This document shows positions 1 to 6,896 of a DNA stretch of 28,587 nt, in pieces. Below the pieces are notes generated by a model, which saw nothing but the letters and a program-made list of their open reading frames with translations, was not told the DNA's origin and did not search any database. The stretch is from a virus. The stretch lies in the IMG/VR virus record IMGVR_UViG_3300048694_001276, positions 1 through 28,587 of that record; one strand, given 5' to 3'. Made by a program: the position numbers and the translations under genes. Position 1 is the stretch's first letter. Every line of letters starts with the position of its first letter.

Positions 1-1
1 T

Positions 2-403
2 AGGTTTTATCGCAGAGTATTCGATGACAACAATTTGCCCGATATATACAATGCCATAACCTATTGGCGACGCAGCGCCACGGCACAGGAATTTTTCAGC
101 ATCGTGCGTGACATATTCCAGTCCTGGCCCGATTACCAACGTTTATTGAAATTCCCTGAAGCACAGCCCAGCACCGATGTGGTCTATGCCATGGCAGCCC
201 AGATCATGGGAGTAGAACGAGTGACCTTGCCCCCGGGACTTGGTCCCACCATAGTGCACATGAAACAACACATGATAGGCACACGAACACCAGATTGGAC
301 ACGTGAGTTGATCTGGGAGTTTACACGACCCGGTCTGCGTATCAATACTGTGGCACAGTGGGGTTTGGTACATTATCACATCAAGGATTGGTTAGAACCG
401 TGA
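2..403 (+). CDS. C-terminal part of a probable glycosyltransferase-like phage protein (5' truncated)
   Basis: The reading frame is open from the left edge, so the gene starts outside the window; about 133 codons are visible. The segment near residues 10-35 (LPDIYNAITYWRRSATAQEFF) resembles the C-terminal region of nucleotide-sugar-transferase-like proteins of large marine phages, where a yF/W+rs motif precedes a helix ending in W. No catalytic DxD is visible in the part present. It is the first of a plus-strand operon with two further glycosyltransferase-like genes, and its TGA overlaps the next GTG start by 4 bases (GTGA). The family assignment rests on remembered pattern and context and is tentative; the coding status is firm. 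Confidence 0.55.
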   Translation, partial: RFYRRVFDDNNLPDIYNAITYWRRSATAQEFFSIVRDIFQSWPDYQRLLKFPEAQPSTDVVYAMAAQIMGVERVTLPPGLGPTIVHMKQHMIGTRTPDWTRELIWEFTRPGLRINTVAQWGLVHYHIKDWLEP

Positions 404-711
404 CACCCGATGAATTTTGGTCGGCACTGGCTCAGATGCCACAGCCGCACCCTGTGTTTTATAGACTGTACCATGATCAAAATGGTGACCCCATATGTTA
501 TACCATGGAGGATCTGCCTGGTAATTATATTGATATTGATGTTGATGTGTATAGATCTCAACCCCGGGAGGTCAAGGTCATCCGTGGTCGTTTGGTATAT
601 CTCACTCGCGGGTTGAAACTACGTCCCCGAGATTGGGGTACCAGTTGTGACCCCCGAGACGTTTGCGTGATCGTAGATCCCTCGCATCGACACATCACCT
701 GGAGTTATTGA
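400..711 (+). CDS. Conserved phage protein of unknown function, 103 aa
   Basis: The start is GTG at 400, overlapping the previous TGA by 4 bases. A longer upstream reading from 358 would overlap the previous gene by 46 bases and is less likely. The protein reads as a compact beta-rich domain: FYRLYHDQNGDPICYTMED near residues 18-36, then GNYIDID and a C-terminal CDPRDVCVIVD. Small proteins with the pattern 'YRLYyde.G.p..Yt.edl.GnYI.vd...dvcivvd' occur in T4-like marine phages, without known function. Its place between two glycosyltransferase-like genes suggests a part in the same pathway, but nothing in the sequence shows a reaction. Confidence 0.7.
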   Translation: MTPDEFWSALAQMPQPHPVFYRLYHDQNGDPICYTMEDLPGNYIDIDVDVYRSQPREVKVIRGRLVYLTRGLKLRPRDWGTSCDPRDVCVIVDPSHRHITWSY

Positions 712-712
712 C

Positions 713-1645
713 ATGAACGCAGTAGACATAGCTGATTTGGATGTGATTTATTTGACCTGGGATGAACCCCAGCGCGAAGAATCCTGGATACGCATACGCA
801 ACATGGTGCCCTGGGCTCGGCGCGTGGATGGTGTCAAAGGGTCTGATGCTGCGCACAAAGCCGCTGCCGAAGCCAGTACCACCGAACGCTTTATCCTGAT
901 CGATGGCGACAACGTGCCTGATCCCGAGTTTTTCAAACTCACGCTGGAATTCCGTGATACCACCTGGCAACAGGCAGTGTATCGTTGGCGGGCACGTAAT
1001 CATGTGAATGGTTTGATCTATGGCAATGGTGGTATCAGTTCTTGGACTCGCGAATTTGCACAGCGTATGCGCACTCACGAAAACAGCGATGGCCGAGCCG
1101 AGACTCAAGTAGAGTTCTGTTTTGATCCGCTCTATTGGCCCATGCATGACTGTTATTCGACAACCTATCCCAATGGTGATGCCTTTCATGCCTGGCGTGC
1201 TGGTTTCCGCGAAGGGGTCAAGATGTGTCTCGATCGTGGGCAACGTCTCTCTCCCAGCGACTTTCAAGCCCGGGTACATCAGCGAAACCTAGATCATCTC
1301 ACCATATGGCACAACATTGGATCGGATGTGGAACACGGTCGTTGGTGCATGGCCGGTGCTAGACAGGGCACCTACATGACCATGCTCACGAACTGGAACT
1401 ACCATGAGGTACAGGATTTTGATGCTCTGGCTCAATTGTGGACCACGGTAGAACAGTCAGATCCGCGTATCCTGGCCGGACAGGTGGGTATTGAATTACA
1501 TGCTCAATTGGATCTACCAGTGGCTCAGTTTGAATCGGAACAGAGCGCATTTTTCAAGCGACATTATCGGAGCAATTGGCGCAATCGTGGCCTCATGACA
1601 CGTGAACAAGATATCGCAACCAGGGAGCCTCATGCTGGAATTTGA
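713..1645 (+). CDS. Glycosyltransferase-like protein (GT-A type), 310 aa
   Basis: ATG at 713 lies one base after the previous TGA, with GGAG about 8 bases upstream. The N-terminal half fits a GT-A nucleotide-sugar transferase: strand VIYLTWDEP (residues 11-19), RVDGVKGSDAAHKAAAEAS (37-55), then ILIDGDNVPD with the DGD metal/nucleotide-binding motif at residues 64-66. Downstream, NGLIYGNGGISSW and AWRAGFREGVKM are shared in pattern with the gene at 11698-13023, so the two are paralogues. The likely role is transfer of a sugar from an NDP-sugar onto a phage or host polymer. Donor and acceptor are unknown. No signal peptide or membrane segment is seen, so it should act in the cytoplasm. Confidence 0.75.
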   Translation: MNAVDIADLDVIYLTWDEPQREESWIRIRNMVPWARRVDGVKGSDAAHKAAAEASTTERFILIDGDNVPDPEFFKLTLEFRDTTWQQAVYRWRARNHVNGLIYGNGGISSWTREFAQRMRTHENSDGRAETQVEFCFDPLYWPMHDCYSTTYPNGDAFHAWRAGFREGVKMCLDRGQRLSPSDFQARVHQRNLDHLTIWHNIGSDVEHGRWCMAGARQGTYMTMLTNWNYHEVQDFDALAQLWTTVEQSDPRILAGQVGIELHAQLDLPVAQFESEQSAFFKRHYRSNWRNRGLMTREQDIATREPHAGI

Positions 1646-2252
1646 CATAGGCGATCGAGACGTCGTGGTGTTGAGTAACTATCGCAGTGGTTCCTCGGCA
1701 TTTGGAAATGTGGTGTCACGTCGATATGGATTGACAGATCTTGGCGAAGCCCTACACCGATTCAAGCACCAACAATGGTACAACCAAAATAAAAAAGCCA
1801 AAAATCTCGTCAAGATCATGCCGGATCATTATGATCATCCCGAGTTTGAGAATATCATGACCAAGTCGTTTGTGATAGGTCTTTCCAGACGAGATGCGGC
1901 AGCACAGATCAGTAGTCTATATATCAGTGACATCACTGGGATATGGCATCGAGATTCTAAATCGCACGATGATTATGAAATCGACATCAATCGCGATCGT
2001 TTGGAAGCTGTAGCCAGGTATGTGCTACATCTGCGAGAGAAATACGAACTCATGCGCGGTCGTTGTGATGTACAATTGGAATATGAAGACATCCTGGATG
2101 GGTTGAAACAATCTCTTTATTTTGTCTATCAGAAACCACAGAACCATCAGGAACTGTTAGCACACGTACAGGACATACTTGAACATCATAACTACACACG
2201 ATTATTAGAACTCACTCACCGGGATTTTGAAACCATATGTCCAACATCTTGA
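1632..2252 (+). CDS. Sulfotransferase-like P-loop protein, 206 aa
   Basis: ATG at 1632 is preceded by GGGAG and overlaps the previous stop by 14 bases. The upstream in-frame start at 1602 has no better ribosome site. Residues 11-22 (VVVLSNYRSGSS) match the 5'-phosphosulfate-binding loop of sulfotransferases (strand followed by (P/Y)RSGS(S/T)). SRRDAAAQISSLY (residues 85-97) resembles the 3'-phosphate-binding R-D-...-S motif. Such enzymes move sulfate from PAPS to a hydroxyl or amine. The next gene is an APS-kinase-like protein, and APS kinase makes PAPS, which supports the assignment. At 206 residues it is shorter than typical sulfotransferases (250-300). It could instead be a kinase-like fold with another donor. 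Confidence 0.65.
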   Translation: MLEFDIGDRDVVVLSNYRSGSSAFGNVVSRRYGLTDLGEALHRFKHQQWYNQNKKAKNLVKIMPDHYDHPEFENIMTKSFVIGLSRRDAAAQISSLYISDITGIWHRDSKSHDDYEIDINRDRLEAVARYVLHLREKYELMRGRCDVQLEYEDILDGLKQSLYFVYQKPQNHQELLAHVQDILEHHNYTRLLELTHRDFETICPTS

Positions 2253-3088
2253 TCATGGGACTGCCTGGGTCGGGCAAGACCTATATGGCACAGGCCCTAA
2301 AACAGTATCTAGAACAACATTGGACCATCGCACACTTGCCCACAGAAGAATTTGCCGGTTTGGGTGAAAATTTTGCCAGTCCCCAGTGTCGGGTCAAGTG
2401 GTTCAACGCCGATGAAGTTCGCAGAGAATACAACGATTGGGATTTCAGCCGCGAAGGTCGCATACGCCAGAGTCTGCGCATGTTGAAGTTTGCACTCAAA
2501 AGTCAGGCCCACTATGCCATTTGCGACTTTGTAGCTCCTTTGCCTGAAATGCGACATAACTTCAAGGCCGATTGGACCATATGGATGGACACCATAGATC
2601 GTGGTCGTTATGAAGATACCAATCAGATGTTCGTGCCACCCGAAATCTATGACTTCCGCATCACCGAAAAAAATGCCGAGCAGTGGTCAGCATACATAGG
2701 TGATCGCATCCTGAATCAAAAGCGTAGACCACAGTTTGACTGGAAGCGACCCACGGTTCAAATGCTGGGACGCTGGCAACCTTGGCATGCCGGACATAGA
2801 GCTCTGTTTGAACGCCTACTGGCACGTACCGGACAAGTCATGATACAGATACGCGATGTGCAAGGTTGGCAGGGCAGTAATCCCTTTGCCATCGAGCAGG
2901 TGAAAAATTTCATCCGGCGTGACCTCGATCCACTCTATCAAGGGCAATATGACATCCAGACCGTACCCAACATCGTACACATAGGTTGGGGTCGTGGCGT
3001 GGGTTACACATCGGGTGAAGAAACATTTGACGACAGCATCACGGCGATCTCGGCCACCCAAATACGTCGGGAGATGGGACTAGAGTGA
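2237..3088 (+). CDS. APS-kinase-like / nucleotidylyltransferase fusion, 283 aa
   Basis: ATG at 2237 overlaps the previous gene by 16 bases. The N-terminal half is a P-loop kinase: Walker A GLPGSGKT at residues 8-15, then FNADEVRREYNDWDFS (56-71) and GRIRQSLRM (74-82), the adenylylsulfate-kinase type motif NaD.VR..ndWDFS..GR.rQ..RM. The C-terminal part from about residue 172 is a short HxGH nucleotidylyltransferase: GRWQPWHAGH (178-187) and ISATQIRREM (271-280), the two ends of an NMN-adenylyltransferase or cytidylyltransferase-like active site. The second domain is much shorter than ATP sulfurylase, so the fusion need not be a full PAPS synthase. Next to a sulfotransferase-like gene, PAPS supply is a fair inference. 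The substrate of the second domain is open. Confidence 0.75.
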   Translation: MSNILIMGLPGSGKTYMAQALKQYLEQHWTIAHLPTEEFAGLGENFASPQCRVKWFNADEVRREYNDWDFSREGRIRQSLRMLKFALKSQAHYAICDFVAPLPEMRHNFKADWTIWMDTIDRGRYEDTNQMFVPPEIYDFRITEKNAEQWSAYIGDRILNQKRRPQFDWKRPTVQMLGRWQPWHAGHRALFERLLARTGQVMIQIRDVQGWQGSNPFAIEQVKNFIRRDLDPLYQGQYDIQTVPNIVHIGWGRGVGYTSGEETFDDSITAISATQIRREMGLE

Positions 3089-4497
3089 ATCCCGGAGACG
3101 AGGTCAATGCGGAGTTCAAGAGCCAGTTTCTCTCCAGTGCCGAACAGATGCATCAGCAGCTGGGACCGGCTCTGTGCTTGGCCAAATGGCAGCAGGTGAG
3201 TCTGCACCTGCCCACTGGACTCAATAATAGTTGCTATCATCCGCCCCTGCATCGCATACCCGTGGAATCTATCGGACGCAATCCTGCAGCCTTGCACAAT
3301 ACCGACTATAAAAAACAGCAACGTCGACTCATGCTGGCCGGTGAACGACCTCGAGAATGCCAGTATTGTTGGAACATGGAAGATCAGGGCAAGCTGAGCG
3401 ATCGGCATTATCGCAGCGGTGAGCCATGGGCGGCTCGAGCATTTGATCACATACGAGATTTCACAGGGGATGAAGATGTTGTTCCCAGCTATGTCGAAGT
3501 CAATTTCAATCATGTTTGCAATCTTAGATGTAGCTATTGCAGCCCTCAGTTCAGTAGCTCATGGGCAGATGAAGTCGCTAGATTGGGAGCATACCCTACA
3601 CTAGTACCTCATAATGCTCCCGAGCATTTTGTTGGGGATCGTCGTCCTATACCTGCCCGTGAACACAATCCCTACGTAGAGGCCTTTTGGTCTTGGTGGC
3701 CCAAACTCTACCCTCAGCTGTCACATTTCCGTATGACTGGCGGAGAACCACTCCTGGATCGTAACACCTATCGCGTGTTTGATTATGTGCTAGAGCATCC
3801 GCGTCCGGATCTACATCTTTGTGTGACCAGTAACTTTTCTGTAGATGAACACAGTTGGCAACGCTACAAAAGTTATCTCCAGAAGCTGTGCCAAGATGGC
3901 CAGCTGGAACATTTCATGCAGTTCGTGAGTCTGGACAGCTGGGGCGATCAAGCTGAATACATACGGCATGGGCTGGACTTTGATCTGCTCTGGGATCGAG
4001 TGAATCAGTTTCTCACTGACATTCCCTCGCGCAATAGCATCACGTTCATAGTCACGATGAACAATCTATCAGTGCCAGGGCTAGAGAAATTGTTTGCAGG
4101 TATCCTGGGCTTGAGGAAAGCCTATAGTCACACCTATCAAAGAATATGGTTTGATACGCCGGTGTTGCGTCAACCGGCCTGGCAGAGTCTACAGATCCTG
4201 CCCGAAAGCTATGTGGATCGGCTGGAGCTGCTCTGGGCCTGGATGTTGCGCCAGATCGAAACGGCCGAGGACCGCTTCCATGGATTCAAGGATTATGAGA
4301 TCGCCCGCCTGGATCGAGACATAGCTTGGATGCGTGATGGGCAGCGGCAGCCCAGTCAAGAACGTCATCGCCACATGGCCGACTTCTATCGTTTCTTCAG
4401 CGAACATGACCGTCGTCGTGGGACAGATTTTTTGTCCACGTTTCCTGAGATGCAAGCCTGGTGGCAAGAATGTGAATATCATGCTCGGAAAGCATAG
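3085..4497 (+). CDS. Radical SAM protein with N-terminal twitch-like Cys segment, module 1 (470 aa)
   Basis: GTG at 3085 overlaps the previous TGA by 4 bases. The radical SAM cluster motif CX3CX2C is CNLRCSYC at residues 145-152, and GGEP, the SAM amino-group motif, is at 219-222. Ahead of the core lie C31 (LCLAKW), C50 (SCYHPP) and C92/C95 (CQYCWNMED), which look like ligands of an auxiliary iron-sulfur cluster. The order is the reverse of usual SPASM/twitch proteins, where the extra cysteines follow the core. The C-terminus ends with a D-RRG-TDF-STFP motif shared with the other modules. A cytoplasmic, oxygen-sensitive modifying enzyme is expected. Substrate unknown; no peptide precursor gene is adjacent. 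Confidence 0.88.
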   Translation: MNPGDEVNAEFKSQFLSSAEQMHQQLGPALCLAKWQQVSLHLPTGLNNSCYHPPLHRIPVESIGRNPAALHNTDYKKQQRRLMLAGERPRECQYCWNMEDQGKLSDRHYRSGEPWAARAFDHIRDFTGDEDVVPSYVEVNFNHVCNLRCSYCSPQFSSSWADEVARLGAYPTLVPHNAPEHFVGDRRPIPAREHNPYVEAFWSWWPKLYPQLSHFRMTGGEPLLDRNTYRVFDYVLEHPRPDLHLCVTSNFSVDEHSWQRYKSYLQKLCQDGQLEHFMQFVSLDSWGDQAEYIRHGLDFDLLWDRVNQFLTDIPSRNSITFIVTMNNLSVPGLEKLFAGILGLRKAYSHTYQRIWFDTPVLRQPAWQSLQILPESYVDRLELLWAWMLRQIETAEDRFHGFKDYEIARLDRDIAWMRDGQRQPSQERHRHMADFYRFFSEHDRRRGTDFLSTFPEMQAWWQECEYHARKA

Positions 4498-5572
4498 ATT
4501 AGCTCTAGATCGATTCACCGAAGCACATTGGATCCTGGAACACTATGCCGATGAGCAGTTTGCTCTATGGAGTGAAATTGTTCCAAGATCCGACACTGTG
4601 TATATCCTGGGACGCGAGGTCCTGGCCCAATCGTTCGCCGATATTCTTACCAGTGATGCCGGTAATCTCGTGTTTTGTAATCTAGCCGAGGGCAGCGAAA
4701 CCATAGAATGGCAGATGTGGAGACTGGGAGTGAGCGATCTTGTGCAGCGTGGACGATTGGGAATCATGCATGGTGGTGATCCTCTAGCACAGCTAGACAG
4801 CGTGAGATCCGACATACATTTCACAAACATAGTGGATTTCGTATCGAATCAACAGGCACATGCGCAGGCATCACAGGTACGAAACCCAGGCCCCAAACCC
4901 TATTCGTTCCTGATGTTGAATGGTCGATTGAGACCGCATCGCAAACACCTGATCGATCTGTTGCGATCTCGGGGGCTACTGGAACAGGCTTTGTGGACCA
5001 ATCTCCAGAGCACCGTAGATCCTCCCACGGGCTCAACTGCACATACCACTGAACCCATAAGATTATTGCCACCCCAGTATGAAATAGAGAGAACCAATCA
5101 GGCACTGCTTGACCAAGGTTGGATCAAGCCCCTATTGTTTGCGGGACTCAGTTGGGGTGATGCTGTGATCAATCCCCGGGCCTATATTGATAGCTATTTT
5201 AGCGTGGTAACCGAAACGGTATTCAGTCATACCTGTTCGTTCTTGACCGAAAAGACCTGGAAGCCCATGATTATGTGTCATCCCTTTGTGATAGCAGCCA
5301 ATCCCGGCTTCTACCGAGATTTGCGACGCAAAGGGTTCCAGACTTTTTCGCATGTGATTGATGAAAGTTTTGATCAGATAGAAAACGAGCAGGATAGAGC
5401 ACTAAGAATAGTTGAAGTTGTTCGAGATATATGCTACAATGGTGCCAGTGACTTCTTGATGTCAACCCAGGAACAGTGTGAGCATAACTATCAACAGCTA
5501 CAGATCTATACCAAACAGCAACGCCAACAACTCGTGATAGACCTTGAAAGATATCTTGACAAACGATCGTGA
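4481..5572 (+). CDS. Glycosyltransferase-like conserved phage protein, 363 aa
   Basis: ATG at 4481 gives MLGKHRLALDRF and a 17-base overlap with the previous gene; the longer reading from 4334 would overlap it by 164 bases. The most telling block is near residues 240-295: YFSVVTETVFS..., FLTEKTWKPMIMCHPFVI, then GFQTFSHVIDESFD. The pattern 'sVvtEt...fiTEKt.Kpi...hPFi...p..l..lr..GF.TF...idEsyD' recurs in phage and bacterial proteins beside glycosyltransferases and resembles the C-terminal Rossmann half of fucosyltransferase-type GT-B enzymes. The first half has no motif I recognise. Its position between two radical SAM genes ties it to their pathway. The glycosyltransferase role is inference. 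Confidence 0.65.
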   Translation: MLGKHRLALDRFTEAHWILEHYADEQFALWSEIVPRSDTVYILGREVLAQSFADILTSDAGNLVFCNLAEGSETIEWQMWRLGVSDLVQRGRLGIMHGGDPLAQLDSVRSDIHFTNIVDFVSNQQAHAQASQVRNPGPKPYSFLMLNGRLRPHRKHLIDLLRSRGLLEQALWTNLQSTVDPPTGSTAHTTEPIRLLPPQYEIERTNQALLDQGWIKPLLFAGLSWGDAVINPRAYIDSYFSVVTETVFSHTCSFLTEKTWKPMIMCHPFVIAANPGFYRDLRRKGFQTFSHVIDESFDQIENEQDRALRIVEVVRDICYNGASDFLMSTQEQCEHNYQQLQIYTKQQRQQLVIDLERYLDKRS

Positions 5573-6896
5573 TTTCCTACATCAGGTACTGAATCCCATC
5601 AGTGCCAGTTTTTGTGCAGCCAAATGGTACAATGCTACCATTTGGTTGGGTAGCGGCATGACTACATCATGCCATCATCCCCCGGCTCATTTGGTAGACA
5701 AAGATAAGGTCCGCACCAACCCTAGGCTGCTGCACAATACCCCTGAGAAAAAACAGGATCGAGCACAGATGCAGGCGGGTCAGCGCCCCCGAGGTTGTGA
5801 ATACTGTTGGAAGATCGAAGATATCAATCGTGATGCCATCAGTGACCGCGTGTACAAAAGCCGCATCTATCCTATACAGGCTCTAGAACAGGCCCGGAAT
5901 ATGCCCACGGATCAGGATGTGAATCTCCGTACCTTGGAAATCAGTTTTGATCGTACCTGCCAGTTCGCTTGCAGTTATTGCAATCCTGCCTTTTCTAGCA
6001 CCTGGGTACGAGACATACAAAACAACGGCGCCTACCAAGCACTCACCAGCGATGGACGCAATCACTTCACCCACACCCACGACAGTGCCCAACTATATCG
6101 ATTTGGTGAAACCAATCCCTATGTAGAGGCCTTCTTTGAGTGGTGGGAAAGTGATCTACATCGTACCCTGCAGGAACTTAGGATCACCGGCGGCGAACCC
6201 TTGATGTCGGGCTACACCTGGAAACTGATTGATTGGTTCAAACACAATCAAGGACGCAGTCAGACTCAGCTGGCCATCAACAGCAATCTTGGCATGCCCC
6301 GGGATCGAGTGGAATATTTTCTGCACAGAGTAGAGGATATCGAGCACCTTGATATCTACACCAGCAATGAAGCCTGGGGTATCCAAGCCGAATATATTCG
6401 CGATGGTCTAGATTTTGGTCAGTGGACAGAAAATGTGCATTTGATCTTGGATCGATCTCACATACGCACTCTGCACAGTATGTGCACCATAAATGCTCTG
6501 TGCCTGGATAGCCTGCCCGAGTACCTGACCTGGCTCCTGGCTCTCAAACAGACCTATGGTCGAGATCGCGTGAGTTTTACCCTCAACATTTTGCGATTCC
6601 CCAGCTTCCAATCATGCCTGGTTCTGCCGCAGTGCTATCGAGACCATTATCGCGAACGTCTAGAAGACTGGCGTGATTACAACCATGACAATCCGCTTTT
6701 GCATGAACATGAACTCAATCATGTGCAACGTTTGATAGACTACCTAGATGTAGTCAAGACACCACACAGCGAATCTTTTGACCTGCCCCAGTTACAACAA
6801 GATTTTCGTATATTCTATCAGCAGTATGATCAACGTCGAGGCAAGGACTTCGTCAAGACATTCCCATATCTCAAGGACTGGTATGAGTCATTATAA
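5556..6896 (+). CDS. Radical SAM protein with N-terminal twitch-like Cys segment, module 2 (about 446 aa)
   Basis: No ATG or GTG is in a suitable place. TTG at 5556 follows GAAAG by six bases and overlaps the previous stop by 17 bases; TTG at 5544 is the alternative. The radical SAM motif is CQFACSYC at residues 135-142 and GGEP at 212-215. N-terminal cysteines are C20 (FCAAKW), C39 (SCHHPP) and C81/C84 (CEYCWKIED). With module 1 it forms a subtype in which the usual CC pair is replaced by C followed by HPP. C-terminal RRGKDFVKTFP repeats the motif of module 1, so the two are paralogues, although a different gene lies between them. Substrate unknown. Confidence 0.87.
   Translation: MTNDRDFLHQVLNPISASFCAAKWYNATIWLGSGMTTSCHHPPAHLVDKDKVRTNPRLLHNTPEKKQDRAQMQAGQRPRGCEYCWKIEDINRDAISDRVYKSRIYPIQALEQARNMPTDQDVNLRTLEISFDRTCQFACSYCNPAFSSTWVRDIQNNGAYQALTSDGRNHFTHTHDSAQLYRFGETNPYVEAFFEWWESDLHRTLQELRITGGEPLMSGYTWKLIDWFKHNQGRSQTQLAINSNLGMPRDRVEYFLHRVEDIEHLDIYTSNEAWGIQAEYIRDGLDFGQWTENVHLILDRSHIRTLHSMCTINALCLDSLPEYLTWLLALKQTYGRDRVSFTLNILRFPSFQSCLVLPQCYRDHYRERLEDWRDYNHDNPLLHEHELNHVQRLIDYLDVVKTPHSESFDLPQLQQDFRIFYQQYDQRRGKDFVKTFPYLKDWYESL

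Noticed and set aside
4334-4480. Upstream extension of the 363-aa glycosyltransferase-like gene
   Set aside because: The extra 49 residues lie within the radical SAM gene in another frame and have random composition; ATG at 4481 fits the operon's short overlaps.
6778-6882. Upstream extension of the double radical SAM protein
   Set aside because: It lies inside module 2 in another frame; the ATG at 6883 gives a 14-base overlap like its neighbours.
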